Positions 24,280 to 36,770 of a DNA stretch of 64,000 bases are shown here, piece after piece (the first letter of the stretch is position 1; every line of letters starts with the position of its first letter). Source of the stretch: Patellaria atrata CBS 101060. Taxonomy: Eukaryota > Ascomycota > Dothideomycetes > Patellariales > Patellariaceae. The stretch spans positions 826,003-890,002 of the forward strand of contig MU006099.1 of assembly GCA_010093705.1 (NCBI GenBank), given 5' to 3'. Under the pieces are notes generated by a model that was not told the DNA's origin, did no database searches, and worked only from the letters and a program-made list of their open reading frames with translations. The position numbers and the translations under genes were made by a program.

Positions 24280-25036
24280 TACGGAGGTCATTTAGTGATG
24301 TTCTCTACTTAGTTCTAGAAGTATATGAGAAATGTGTCATCTGGAATGATCGAGACTATCTTATACACATAGTCCTGGTCAGCGAGCTGGCGGAGTGCTA
24401 GCAAGCGAGCGATCTCTTGTTGCTTTCATACTATACCCACATTATGTATTTAATAAAGCTTGAACATCAAAGATATTGTTTGTATGCTGTTTAAAGTAGA
24501 GGTCCAGCTGTTCATCGCGCTCAATTCTCCTCATAGCCCTCTTAAGGGTTCTATCCAACCTATCTTCGATTCATATCTAATAAAGATTTGACGGAGCGGT
24601 AGAAGGAACCTTGGCGAAAATGGTGAATACGTATTTTTCAAGTCGAAAAAGGGTCTAGCTTATACAGGTCTCTATGTTTCTTAAAGGAAGGTCTCGCTGG
24701 GCGATATGCGTGCTCGAGATCTGCTAGAATATAGAGTAAGGTAAGGAATGGATACGCTTGTAGTTCAAGCACGCTGCTTCTTCACGCACACGACAGCGGA
24801 TTCACATATACCCGACTAAGATACCTTGACGTGGCCCGAGCCAACATACTGCAAAGTTCTCAGTTTTAATAGAAGAGGTTCCAACTTTCATTTTCTCTTT
24901 ACGTTCCAGACGTCATTTTCAGTTTACGCTTCACTTCATTGCTTACCAGGATGCCTTTCTTCATACCAACTACATACTGAATTCACTTCATGCTCCTACT
25001 TGAGTACTATTTCAGACGACTCCATTAGTTGCGTAA
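24280..25036. other. Intergenic
   Basis: About 760 bp, AT-rich, with one GTAAGGTAAGG word near 24736. No gene is recognised. Confidence 0.45.
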
Positions 25037-26352
25037 TGTCAAACCCAAGTCGACTACTCAGTAGACCCGATCCGAATCTCGGCCAGGGTAGATTTGGACA
25101 ACCGGTTGCTCCTCGCCCTTCTATGCCGTAGCCGACTATGTCACGAGCACCCACGCGAGTACTACGCCGGACCCAGCCAACCCCCCCTTTTTCTCTAGCA
25201 CGTCTAGTGGGTGTACATAGTCACCAGACACAGCTGTACCGTCTCAACAATGTTAGAGCATCGTCGGCTAGCGAACCTGCCGTAGCAGGAATGGCAGTCA
25301 CAAGTTCTTAAACCATACCGATTTACATGGGAAGCGCTAAATGACTCGCTCATTATCAACGCGTATCACGAAATGTTCAGGTACTTGACCCTTTCCGCTT
25401 GTCTAAAGTGCCGTTGCTGATTATTTGCTCAAGTGCGAGTTCGCGTCTCACCCACGCACCAGTCGCCGGTGTCAGGGGTTTATGTCTATGAGCCACAGTG
25501 GAAAGAAACTTATTGAAGACTCCCCTGTACAAGGAACGGACCTAATTCGCTCTTCGCTAATAGTAATTGTTGATGCGCTGAATATAGTGCCATGTGGGCT
25601 AGACTTACCCATTAACAGAGCTCCGATCCCAGAAGCGCACCATTTCCTATATATAAACTTAGTGTACGTACTTTTGTCTCGTATATTTTGTCACCTGCCA
25701 GCCAACAGTAAGTAGGAGTCTTTCGGTCTGCACTTCCCAACCGTAGGACGAACTTTTACCAAAACGTTGACCTTATATATCTGATCAACTAAGCTCCCAG
25801 GTGATCAGGACGATCATGGTGCAGCTACTATTCGGTTTTGGAACATTAGGAGAGGATTTGGAAGAGTTTTCCCCCGCCATATAATCACCGTTTTACGACG
25901 TGCAAAGTACTGGATCAGCCGCTCCTAACACTCGTAATTCCTCACCTACGTTGACCCACTCTACTAGATTCTAATCCAGACCTATCGGCGTATTCATTCC
26001 CTTTTACACCTGAAGTAGGCAGAGACAGGCAACGCTCTCCTGTGGCAAAGTGACTGGCCGTTATGCTCGCTACGATCTAGTTTCGTCGTTCATTGTAATG
26101 CTTTCGGTAGTACGGTATCAGATGGGGAATAGTTGGATCACAGTTGGGGATGACAGCTCCCAGTCAGGATTAATCCTTCGCCACAAAGGGATCACGTCCA
26201 AGACACAAGGCCTGCGGAATAAGATTCTCGAGGCTGCCATCTCTAGGTGCTATTCCACCAGTATCAGAAGCGTAGGTTCGACAATTGAATACCGAGATTC
26301 AGAAGAGCATAGAGGAGAACCCAGATTTTCGTTACTGAGGGTTTACCCCTGA
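25037..26352 (+). pseudogene. Probable decayed conserved gene, family not recognised
   Basis: Coding-like fragments run in one direction but in changing frames. MSNPSRLLSRPDPNLGQGRF at 25037 reaches an in-frame TAG at 25129, then continues TMSRAPTRVLRRTQPTPP. A shifted frame reads QVLKPYRFTWEALNDSLI up to a plausible GT donor near 25380. Next come KCEFASHPR and GFMSMSHSGKKLIEDSP. After a gap SAYSFPFTPEVGRDRQRSP appears. The last frame ends with LRNKILEAAISRCYSTSIRS and IEYRDSEEHRGEPRFSLLRVYP before TGA at 26350. The order and length look like a former gene broken by stops and indels. Chance open frames, or an unusual intron pattern, remain possible. Confidence 0.38.
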
Positions 26353-27714
26353 GATTACCCGGAAACCCTCAAGACAATGAGACAAATGAGTATTCGCGTT
26401 GTGAAGGATTGGTACGGTATAAGTCTATCTCCGCTTAGAAGTTACGAGTACAGCACGGATTTCAGCCGAGGAATGTCTTTCCGGGAGAGTTAGCCAATGG
26501 GATGGAATATGATCTTGTAGAAAGCACTTTTGACCGTTCGGAACGCTACTGAATAATGGGACCGGTGTGGAGGAATCCGGTTGTAAGATGCGAGATGATA
26601 TGACAAGATACATGGCATTGACAATTAGTAGAGAGAGTTCAAGATGTTGGCTTGATAGACCGCTAGATAACGGGCATTATAGGAAATGTTTGTAGGAAAA
26701 GAAGGTTCGCGTAGATAAAATGAGGCGGTAAGAAGGTTGCCATACCTTGCAGGTGGGAGTATGCAGCTAAGGGTGAGGAAGTTACCAGCGCTGCAAGGTG
26801 GTGCATCATCGATCAGAAGAGCTTCAAGAGAAGCTTTTAGGGTAAGTCAAACACAAAACTGGAAAGTCGTTAACTCTTATTTACTCCCCGTAATCACGTT
26901 GCAACTCTGGCAGCCTCCGATGTCAGAGGATCTCACCATACTGTACTGTACAGTAAGATATGTATCTCGTTTCTCGTCTCTAAACGAGGAGCAAAGACCT
27001 ATAAGAGGCTCGACGGATCGAAATCGGGAAAAATAATCAAATCTGCGAACAGTCAATTATTATCATCATCATTATTATTATTATTATTATCACTAAAATA
27101 ACTTACTTAACAACTAAACATCTCAGGTGCTTGAGGACCGGCCGGTCGGGTACGGTAAGGTAAGCACGTGGTAAGGTAAACTTGCGAAACTAGATACGTA
27201 ACGGGTAAAGCGCAAGCCACATCCTTATCTTACCACGCTTACCTTATTAAGCCTTAGATTCTCTCTGCGGCACCACCGAGGCCGCATCGAGAACACCCAA
27301 TCGAACAACCTTACCTTACTCCATTGGGAATTGGAATCTTTTTACCGCCCCCAACCTCACCTCCACTTTACCTTAACCTTACTGTACCTTTCGTACTTTT
27401 TATTTTTATTTTCCCACTGTACATAAGCTACTACTCGTAACTTAAACGTCAATGCTTCCACTGGGCTCGTCATTCAGTCAGCCGCAGTTAAAATCTTTCG
27501 GCATTTCCCTTCCATTGTAATCCAGGTCCCATTTATATACTCCTTCTGTGCTTCACAATTGGTCTCTACTTCAATATGATCGTAGTTTTAGTTGCCGTCT
27601 CCATCTATTGCTCTCTGGTTACTTTGCCTCACCTTAGTTAACGTCGCAACCTACCTTAAAGCTCCCCCCTCTCTCTAATCCCTCTCTCCAATTCCAACTC
27701 ACAGTGACCCGAGC
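26353..27714. other. Intergenic, upstream of calpain
   Basis: About 1.36 kb. It contains an ATT/ATC trinucleotide microsatellite near 27057-27092, GGTAAGGTA words near 27154-27179 and 27308-27320, a TACTGTACAGTA near-palindrome near 26940, and a CT-rich leader at 27650-27710. Confidence 0.5.
27057..27092. repeat. ATT/ATC trinucleotide microsatellite
   Basis: A run of TCATCATCATTATTATT-type triplets about 36 bp long in intergenic DNA. Confidence 0.85.
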
Positions 27715-30700
27715 ATGGCGTCGACTCGACCTCCAACACGCGCCCCGTCCGTCGCCGAAGAAACACAACAAGCTTATGCCACCCCCAGACCGCAAAGACG
27801 GCAGGCTAAAAAGCAAGCTCCTCAGAAGAGCATTGATGAATTTTGGGACAAGTTTACGACCAAGACTCCGGGAAAATGCTTCACCATTCTACCCGATAAT
27901 CTATATGCAAGAAGGGCAGCCGCAAATGCTTCCAAAGGAGTCATTCCAGGCCAAAATGCCGTCGCCTCATACGAGGAAGCTGCGGCTGCGTGCCGGACCA
28001 AGGTTGAGAAGATAGTGAAGGAGTGTCGGCGAATCAATCAAAAATACCGAGATCCGCATTTTGATATCGAGGCCGACTTCAAACGGTGGATGCAAATGGG
28101 TGCGCCTCCCGACTGTCTTACTACATTAGACGAAACTAGGAACAGTCTGCGTCCGATGTCTGTTCATAGGGTTGAGGTATACGATCCGCCCGCACCGGGG
28201 TTGGTATCTCTAGACATCTTTAACTAATGCATACTCAGGATATCTTTGAACGCCCAAGTTTCTTCATCGAAGGTGCTACAGCAAGCGATGTGAGACAAGG
28301 CAATGACGGAGATTGCTGGTTCATGTCTGCTCTCTGTACGTTGAGTAACAAAGAGGGGTTAATACAAAAGGTTTGCGTGGCTAGAGATGAAGCCGTTGGC
28401 GTATACGGCTTTGTTTTTCATAGAGGTATTACTCCATTTGGCATTTGATAAACCTTTCACTTGGACCAAACTAATTGGTCATAGACGGAGAATGGATATC
28501 GGAAGTCATAGATGACAAGCTGTACTTGATCAAAGAAGACTTCGATGACGCTACCCTAGGCCGTAATCAGTGGCTCGAATTGCAGAACCGCAAAAGCCCT
28601 GTTGATGAATATCGGACGGTAATGCAGACTGGTTCACGCGCGTTGTACTTCGCCCAATGCAGTGACCCAAACGAGACCTGGTTGCCACTACTTGAGAAAG
28701 CTTACGCAAAGGCACATGGGGACTACTCAGCCATTGACGGTGGCTTCGTCGGGTAACTAATTTCCGCCGCTGAAATGCAGAAAGTAAGCTGACATCTCTC
28801 AGTGAGGGAATAGAAGACTTGACTGGCGGTGTAACAACCGAAGTATTTGCCACAGATATTCTGGATAAAGACAAATTCTGGAATGAAGAGCTTATGAAAG
28901 TGAATCAGGAATTTCTCTTCGGTTGTGGACAAATGGGTGGCAAATATGGAGAGCGTCAGGGCATCCAGGAAAATCACGCCTATTCCATTATGGCAGCGAA
29001 AGAAATTGATGGCGAGAGATTGCTGAAATTGAGGTACTTGGGCCGGAAAAGTGTCAAATCTGACCACGCTAACTCTGTATAGAAATCCATGGGGCAAGAC
29101 CGAATGGAAGGGTCCCTGGAGCGACGGATCCGAGCAGTGGACGCCTGAATGGATGAGGAAACTAGAGCATACCTTTGGTGATGACGGTGTCTTTTGGATA
29201 TCTTACAAGGATCTCCTTCGGAATTATCAGCACTTTGATCGCACCCGATTGTTTGGTTCTGAATGGATCGTCACACAGCAATGGACTAGTCTAAATGTCC
29301 CATGGTCTGTGGATTACTTAGAATCCAAGTTTAAGATAACGTTGCTGAAACCAAGTCCGGTGGTCATCGTTCTGTCCCAACTAGACGAGAGATACTGGCG
29401 AGGACTGGAAGGAGAGTATGAGTTTCATTTGCAGTTTCGATTACATAAGGAGGGCGAAGATGACTATATTGTCCGTAGCAATAGGGCGTACTACATGCGT
29501 AGGTCTGTGAGCACAGAACTGGATCTTGACGCGGGTAACTACACAGTGCTCTTGAAGATTACTGCAAAGCGTTTCCAGAATGCCAAAATACCCGAGGAAA
29601 TGGTACGAAATACTTGTAATAATCGGCGAGAGAAATTGCTAAGTATCGGGTTAAGCTATGATCTAGCGCACGCGAAGGGTCAGTTTAGAGAATTAGAACG
29701 TCAAACGCGGGCGGAAGAAAAGAGACGCAAGAAAGAGAAGAAGAAGGCTCAGATAAGAAAAGCTTACGAAGCGCGGAAAAAGCAGCACAAGAAGGCCAAA
29801 CTAAGGAAAGTGAAAGAAAATCGCAAGATCGACGAGAGAATACAACGTAGTGCCAATGCCAGTGGAACAGCAACTCCTGCCGGAAACCCTTTGAATGGGT
29901 TTCAAACCCCAGACACCCGTTCAGAATCCGCTCCTGTGGTGCTGAACCGGAAGCTTGAGGAGATGAAATTGCAGGACCAGAGCTTTACGAATGGCCTCGG
30001 AATACACGTCAATGGTGAAGAGAGTAACGCAGACGCAAACAAGACCGAAGAATTTCCTCGCACTCAGCAGTCACCAGGCTTCAGTCCCAATCGCTTTGAC
30101 AGTTTTCCAGACTCTCAGAGACCGAGCACTCCAACACAACGGCCCACATCCCCAAGGCCAGTTGGTGGTATCCGTCGTTCGACTTCTCCGGCACCTCTAA
30201 GACCGCAGCGCCGTGCGACCTTGTCCCCGCTTCCGGGCGTACGGCCAGGAATAGAGATCCATCATACTGAGAACACCGACCGAGCATCGATAATCTCGAA
30301 CAAACCAAGTTTGAGCGACATTAGTTCTGATGATCTGTCCTGGGATTCTGAAATCGACTTACCATCCTCTGACTCGGAGTCATCAGATGAAGGTGGTCAT
30401 CCGTGCAGCCTACCTCCGCTCTACGGTGGATTCAGCGGTGGGCGGGATCCTAGCGAGAGGGGAAAGGATAAAGATGAGGAAGAGGATGAATTTGAAAGAG
30501 ACCCGTGGAATGCGGTATGTGTCGTGGGGTTAAGAGTTTACGGCAAAAACACTGAGGTCGGCGTTGAAGTTGTGAGACCGGGAGATAAGAAGCTTAGTCG
30601 GAAGCTAGACGTCGATGACTCCGCAGCGGATGCAACAAAGGCGCTAGGAGGTGGAGAGATATTCAACGGGAAAGGCGACGCACCTAGGGAGCTGGAGAGG

Positions 30701-30715
30701 TCGAAGCAAGGATAG
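27715..30715 (+). CDS. Calpain-family cysteine protease (C2)
   Basis: Five exons (27715..28176, 28239..28425, 28485..28752, 28803..29033, 29083..30715) join in frame to 926 residues. The protease core carries the full catalytic triad: Cys near residue 178 in QGNDGDCWFMSAL, His near 364 in QENHAYSIM, and Asn near 384 in NPWGKTEWKGPWSD. A C2-like beta domain follows (residues about 430-560). A Lys/Arg-rich helix (RRKKEKKKAQIRKAYEARKK) and a disordered Ser/Pro acidic tail end the protein. No MIT domain is visible, so this is not PalB/Rim13, the calpain of pH signalling. It belongs to the second, large calpain type found in filamentous fungi. Calpains are usually calcium-regulated cytosolic proteases; calcium dependence here is unproven. 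Confidence 0.86.
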
Positions 30716-31928
30716 ATATGTTGAAGATTAAGTGGAGTATCAAGATACCGCTTAGATTGGTTGACATTGTAAGAACATCAGCCCGTGAACTGACTATGTA
30801 GGTATATAAAATAAATAGTCTAGATAGACCAAGCCAGATGCTTCACCCCTAAATGATTCATAGTTGAGCTCTATATTCAATAAAATACCTAGCACTAGAT
30901 CTAGAGTGGTGTTTAATAGAAAGACTTATCCCTATGCTTTTACTACTGGTCTATATTGTTCTCACCGCGGCTTTGGATAGCCCTGACCTACCTTTAATTC
31001 CGTAATGTTCCCTAAAATGCTTAGTGACTTACTGATTGTATAGATCATGAAGGCCAGTTCAAACAAAGCACCCGCGAGCGCTTAACAACGTGCCATAACA
31101 TAGTTAGAGGAACGGTCTGGCTATACCACACTAATATCAACGTCTTTGTTTTTGAACAATGTATTTTAGATATCTTGGGGCAGCTAGCATAAAAGCGTCT
31201 CCCCAATCCTTTTCACCATTCTTTCCCACAATCCTACCCAATAACAATAACTGGGCAGAATCAATCACAGCCCTCGGCCAGAACATCTTAGAACCTGCAT
31301 ATACGATTCCTAAACTCCCAAAACATTTCTCATCGTTCTGCACAATCTCAACAGAAAACAATGTGCAACGATGTCTATCTTAGCTGGACCACAGCTCCAA
31401 GCCCCTGCGCGCACACCGCCCACTATGTCGCTTCAGAAGGCTGCGTTCTGTACGCGCAATCCGGAGCCCACTGCAGGCCTGCAGAACGAGGTGAGCACCG
31501 GGTCGATCCAGCACCAGTGGATTGTAATGTATGCAAGCAGCAGAGACGGAAGAGGGAGGAGAAACGGGGGAAGAGACGCATGTTTAGGTGGTTGGAGTCT
31601 GCATGAGGGAAATTGTAGGAATGACGTCTGCGATCAGAGAAGTTGGTTTGCAGATTAGACTACTGCAACAGAAGTAAAACTTTCAAACCCGTAACAATGG
31701 TCTCTGGGATTGAGAACTCTCCGAATTAGTGTTGAGTAGGAAATTGAGGGTTCAAACGAAATGACATAGAATGTTATAAGTGCATCATTGAGTGATTCAA
31801 AGAATTATAGATAGGATAGAAGTCATTATGGTAAGACGGAACTCCAAAGCGATGTTATGGCTCTAGTTTAGTGATATGAGCACAATAAAAAGCCCTCGGT
31901 GAGAATTACGTGGTATTACTATTTTTAC
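30716..31928. other. Intergenic, convergent 3' ends
   Basis: About 1.2 kb. A 95-codon frame at 31371-31658 starts with MSILAGPQLQAPARTPP and contains plausible coding text (QNEVSTGSIQHQW), but it has no known family and a downstream part that looks random. It may be a small gene with an intron and is left unannotated. Confidence 0.45.
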
Positions 31929-32861
31929 TCAGAATTTGTTCAACCCAAAACGCCAGCCATCCCACTCATCAGCATCTTCATCTTCATCTTCGTCACTGTC
32001 ATCTTGTTCGGTGACATTGGGAACGTCCGCACTTTGTAGTAGTGGATCCACAGCCTTATTCTCAGTTCCTTGCGCACGCCGTATAGCCTCCCTTTTCTCC
32101 TTTAGCTTCTGTACTCGTTGCTCCAGCGCCTCCATCTCATCTAGCTCTTCCTCCATCTGCCTCGCAGCGTCTTCTTTCTCTGCTTCTAATTCAGCATCCC
32201 TCTTCCCCTTCTGCAAACTTTGCTCTTCCCTCGCCTGTGCGGCGATCTCCTGGGTAGTCATGGGCGCAGCTTCAATGGTCGCCACTGCATTTAAACCTGC
32301 TAATGTAAACGATCCAGGAGGTGGATCAGCTATATCTCGCTCGAAAGCTGCCCATTCATCTTCGTCAACTTCTGAGATTGGGGGTGCTTGTGAGATCTCC
32401 AAAGGAGGGTCCTGTACAAGCGGTCGTGCTGTGGATGGTGTGTCTGGTTCTAATGTCACTTCGTCATCTCTACTATGAGCATTAATATGTGACACTGAAG
32501 TGACATGATCTGCGGTCTCCGACTCGGTTGCTTCTTCCTCGGTGGTCATCTCACGCACAAACCCGTTGATTGGGGGCGGTTTTACTTTCTTCCTCTCCAT
32601 ATTCTCATCTAGCTCATCATCAGATGACGCTTTTCGTTTTTTGTTACTCGGTGCTGCAGGTGGTGCTCCCCGCTGTACTGCTTTCTGCAAGCTCGTGGTA
32701 TGTTGAGGGGATCGAATATGGGGCTCCCAATTCGCGTCAGATTTCAAACTGGTGTTGCAGACATTGCAGGTGAGGATTCCATTGGTGGTATAGGTCGCTT
32801 GGGGGTGTCGTATGCGTCGGGCTGCGCGGTTGTCACGGAGGAGAGATCGGACGTCAGCCAT
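31929..32861 (-). CDS. ZNF830/CCDC16-like C2H2 zinc-finger protein
   Basis: Single exon of 310 residues, from MADVRSLLRDNRAARRI to the C-terminal DEWDGWRFGLNKF. The in-frame upstream extension (28 codons to 32945) looks like leader. The ATG at 32861 matches the conserved ADVRSLL start. The N-terminal finger is C-N-V-C ... H-I-R-S-P-Q-H, the matrin-like C2H2 type of RNA-binding proteins. The middle has an acidic stretch and the conserved DEWAAFERDIA motif. A long Glu/Lys coiled coil (EELDEMEALEQRVQKLKEKR) and an acidic run follow. Animal ZNF830 is a nuclear protein linked to the spliceosome and genome stability; a splicing role here is inferred from homology only. Confidence 0.85.
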   Translation of the reverse strand: MADVRSLLRDNRAARRIRHPQATYTTNGILTCNVCNTSLKSDANWEPHIRSPQHTTSLQKAVQRGAPPAAPSNKKRKASSDDELDENMERKKVKPPPINGFVREMTTEEEATESETADHVTSVSHINAHSRDDEVTLEPDTPSTARPLVQDPPLEISQAPPISEVDEDEWAAFERDIADPPPGSFTLAGLNAVATIEAAPMTTQEIAAQAREEQSLQKGKRDAELEAEKEDAARQMEEELDEMEALEQRVQKLKEKREAIRRAQGTENKAVDPLLQSADVPNVTEQDDSDEDEDEDADEWDGWRFGLNKF

Positions 32862-33998
32862 GCTAAGCGAAGCTGACTTGGTGGTCGTCCTTGAGAAGGT
32901 GGGTATTATGGAGGGAACGAACAACGTGTCTCTGCTCCTATACACGCTTTTTCGTAGTTCGTTGTCCGTAGTTTAAAAGCTGTCTTGGGAGGTGTAGGTT
33001 CTATCTATGTAAAGAACAGTATTGCTTCGCTTACCTAATGACGAGAGGAACGTAAGATTACTGGGAGCGGGGAGCGGGAAAGCTCTTGGCTGAGGTTAGG
33101 GCCAAGGAGAATCTACATTCCACCATAGCATCACGTGAGGCATTGTGCAGTAGAATAAATATACAGCCATCAGTTTAACTTTACCGTTTAAACCTGCCAA
33201 ACCGAGTCCATATATAATTTCCTTCTTTATTTATAACCTCAACCGCCATCTACTCCAGTAGCGAGGGTTGATAGTGGTATCTGTTGACTTGCTTCCATCG
33301 AAATCACGGGATTTTTGTTTTCTTCCACCTTGCCGGTAACTGACCGCACCTTCCCGCAAACAGTTTAGATTATTTCCCACTCCCCTCTCGCTTCATTTCT
33401 TCCTTCTATCGCCTCCAGCTGTCGCAACTCGCAACAAGTTGATGAGCCAAAGCCAACAACTCCAATTCCCTTTTTCTTCATCTCCCATTTCTTCCCATCT
33501 ACGGTATTCACGCTCGGCAGATCTGATACACTTCGCGTGCATTTTTGCGCTCGGCTCAGAATATTTACTCAAAATTACTCCGAACATCATCTCATCTCAT
33601 TGCAACCTGGAAGAGGTTCTGCCGGCTGAGCTGAGGTGTCATCCCGGCCCGCAACCACAGTATCGTGATTCAATTTTGGAAGTGAACGTTCGGTCACACG
33701 CAAAAGGGGCACGCACGCACAGATCTTGCATCATTGACGTTTCCGTCGCCATCTTCAGTTGTTTAGGTTTCTGCAAGTAGGGCATTAGGCTGGTGGAAAC
33801 GACCTCTGCGTTCTTGCTAGCTATTCTTCCGTGCACGCGCATCCACGCGTGCATCTGTGTCGCATCTCCCTTCTATCCATAGTTGCACCAAAACTGTGAA
33901 GACTAGAGATATTGCCATTCCTGAAACCCATAATATCACTGCGACCTGGTTGTGACCGTTTATCTGTGAGAACGAGCACCTAGTACTCTAGACGGACC
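32862..33998. promoter_or_regulatory. Divergent promoter, ZNF830-like / bye1
   Basis: About 1.1 kb between two divergent genes. The bye1 side is strongly pyrimidine-rich (33330-33520). No RNA gene is seen. Confidence 0.45.
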
Positions 33999-36388
33999 AT
34001 GGCAGGTAAGCATGCGCACCATCACACGTTATGCCATGTCCCATTTCCGCTAGACGGTACACGATTCAAATGCTGCCTGATACCAGAGCTAACTTTATTG
34101 TTTCCCATAGACGAGCCTCGAAGATCTGGTCGCGCTACCAAAGGCCAGCACACCAAGCTTGAAGACCAACCTCCCACTACAGCGCCCGCATCTAAAAAGA
34201 AGGGGAAAGGTAAGAACAAATTAGAAGAGGAAGAAGAGGAAGAAGATGACCCGGAGAACCGAGTGCGATGCCCCTGTGGCGCGGTTGAGGATCTGGGGGG
34301 TCGCATGATGCTTCAATGCGAAGACTGCAGAGCATGGCAACATAACGACTGCATGGGACTACCTGAAGATCCGAACGATTGCCCGGAATATTGGCAATGT
34401 GAACAGTGCAACCCCGAATTGCCCTTGAACAAGGAACTCTTGGGTGCGTTAACTCGAGGAGAACCCCTCTTAGAGAAGCGTCAAAAGCTAGCGGAGGCGG
34501 AAAGGCACGCAAAGAAAAAGAAGAAAGGAAAGAAAGGGAAAGGAGGAAAGGCATCCCGTCCCAGTGAGCTCCTTTCCGAGGTTGGTGATACTGCTACTAC
34601 GACGAAGCCACAACCCCCATCCCCCACAATAAACGCAACACAAGAAGTGAAAGTAGAAACCGGCCGTGAGATCCAGACGCCGAATGGGGAAGATAAAGGT
34701 AGAGCTGGGGGCAAGCGACGAAGGAGTGAAATTCATGATAATCAGGATACTAAATCAAAACGGCAGAAATCAGAAGACAAACGAGACTCGAAGAGTCGCA
34801 GTGCGTCTATGGAACCTATAGCTGAGAAAATCGACGATTTGCCAGAGGATCGTAAACGTGTGGCTACTGCTCTCATGAAAACTATATCTCCTATCATCAG
34901 AAAGACTGCTAAAGGCGGTTCTTATAGAATTCCCGATGGAGAAACAGCGGACTCGTTAGCTGCACGCCTAGCACTTGGAACTGAGCATTCTATGTTCAGT
35001 AGTTATTACGGCACAATCAAATATAGAGACCAGTTCCGATCGATGATTCCGAATATGAAGCGTAATCCTACCTTGGTAGAACGACTCTTACATGGTTCCC
35101 TCACGCCTCGCGAGTTGGGTGTCATGCCCGAAGCTGAGATGGCCAGTGAAGAGAGACAGCAAGAGAATGCGAAGATCAAAGCTGAAGCGGAAAAGCAGGC
35201 TATACTTGTTAACGAAGAGGGCCCACGACTGAGAAAAACCCATAAAGGTGAAGAGATCGTGGAACCGGTTGGGGACCAAGCGGAAACTGACACCTTTACT
35301 TATCCTGAACCACGAGTCCCGCGCCATCGGGAAGAAGAGCAGAAAGAGCCCGATGACACCGAGATGGTCGATGCGGGGAGTCCAGTCGAGCTTCCGGAAG
35401 ATATTGGGATTAAAAAACCGCTCACAGTGGATACCTCGCGGTCTGCACAGGGTGTGACTGGGACGAAAGACTCGGCATCTAGCTTTGATATCTCTCAAGT
35501 TTGGTCTAGTGTCCAGTCGCCTGATGTTGATAAGCAGAGATTTTCCCAGACGTCGCGACGTCAAAGCTCAGTACCTCAACCCCAAGCACAAGGCCCAGGC
35601 GTCGACGCCGATATAGATCGGATGTTGGATGATGACGATAACTTTTCGCCGCAAGTATCGCCGACGGCATACAGCTCGGATGCTACGATCGCTTGGCAAG
35701 GGAAGATCAATATGCATGCCACAGCAACGTTCCTAGCATCGGCAAGGTTTGTAGCGGGTGGTGACATTGGGCATAAGATACCCTACTCTGAGCTGCTTCC
35801 CAGGACTCTTGAAATTAAAGGTCGGATAGCACCTAAGGACGCCAATCATTATGTTGCAGGACAAGCGAACAACCCTTACAACGATGTCGCTGTGCTCTCC
35901 CTCTCCCCGACCGGTACCGAGAGTCAAGCAAACTTTGATCGTTTCTTCAATTATTTCCGATTTGAAAAGGAACGCTGGGCGGTTGTCGGTGATCTACCAC
36001 ATGACGGTGCAGTAAAGGATATCTACATAGTCCCTGTAGAAGCTGGTGCTGAACCTTATCAAGGTGGCGACGCTGAAACACCCTCATTTTTAGATATGCT
36101 TTCAGATAACACCATTGAGAAGCCGCGGCCTAGTAACATGCTCTTACTTACCATCATCGCTAGGACAAGGACTCCACCGTCCTCTGCTCAAGCAACGCCG
36201 GCAGGTATACCTACCGGAAGCAGTACATCTCAGGTGATTCCCCAAGGCCCTCGTATGAGTCTCCCAGGCCCTCAATTCTCCCCCATGGTCGCACAACCTT
36301 CGAGCTCATTCCCGCCTCAGGTTCCGGGTCAAGTACAAGCACCTGGTTATGGATCCCCATATGGCTCACAGCACGCTCAACAGCAGCC

Positions 36389-36442
<54 letters not shown>

Positions 36443-36770
36443 TCGACTCTCTCCCACACCTCCTTCGCATACACAGTCTCATAATAAACCGTCATCGCAG
36501 CATCCTACCAATTCTCGTCCACAGCCCTCCCAAATCTCATCCCCTTATTCACCTCCACCCCAGGCGAACAGCCCGTGGTTGCAGATACTTGGTCCTCTGT
36601 TCCACTCGCCGACCGTCGCAACCATCTATAAGACCAACCCCAACCTTGATACAAAGAGCATTGAATCTCTGAAAGATATTCTGTCTCAGGATCCGAAAGC
36701 GGGAACAGACATGACAGTATTTGCGAGACTTGTGGAGAAAGGAGGAAGCTCCACGGCCGGGGGTGATTAA
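33999..36770 (+). CDS. bye1: Bye1-type transcription factor (PHD, TFIIS-central, SPOC)
   Basis: Exon 1 is only seven bases (33999..34005, ATGGCAG), then GTAAGC; the second exon 34111..36770 follows a CTAAC branch and CATAG acceptor. The product is 888 residues. A PHD finger spans about residues 54-107 (CPCGAVEDLGGRMMLQCEDC ... CDQ-like WQCEQC). A basic low-complexity region follows, then a TFIIS central domain at about 246-368 (RKRVATALMKTISPIIRK ... LGVMPEAEMASEERQQEN). A SPOC domain spans about 527-684. A 17-Gln run and a Pro/Ser-rich part precede the end (SPWLQILGPLFHSP). Yeast Bye1 binds RNA polymerase II through its TFIIS-like domain and H3K4me3 through PHD. The 105-bp intron has no stop and is a multiple of three, so unspliced mRNA would add 35 codons. 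Confidence 0.88.
36390..36440 (+). repeat. (CAA)17 polyglutamine run within bye1
   Basis: Seventeen uninterrupted CAA codons. Pure repeats like this change length easily, so Gln number probably varies between strains. Confidence 0.95.

Noticed and set aside
31371-31658. 95-codon frame (MSILAGPQLQ...)
   Set aside because: Beginning looks coding but the remainder is random-looking and no family is recognised; evidence too thin for a gene call.
31936-32478. Ser-rich 180-codon plus-strand frame
   Set aside because: Antisense shadow of the Glu/Asp-rich codons of the ZNF830-like gene.
36211-36495. Poly-Val minus-strand frame
   Set aside because: Shadow of the (CAA)17 repeat of bye1.
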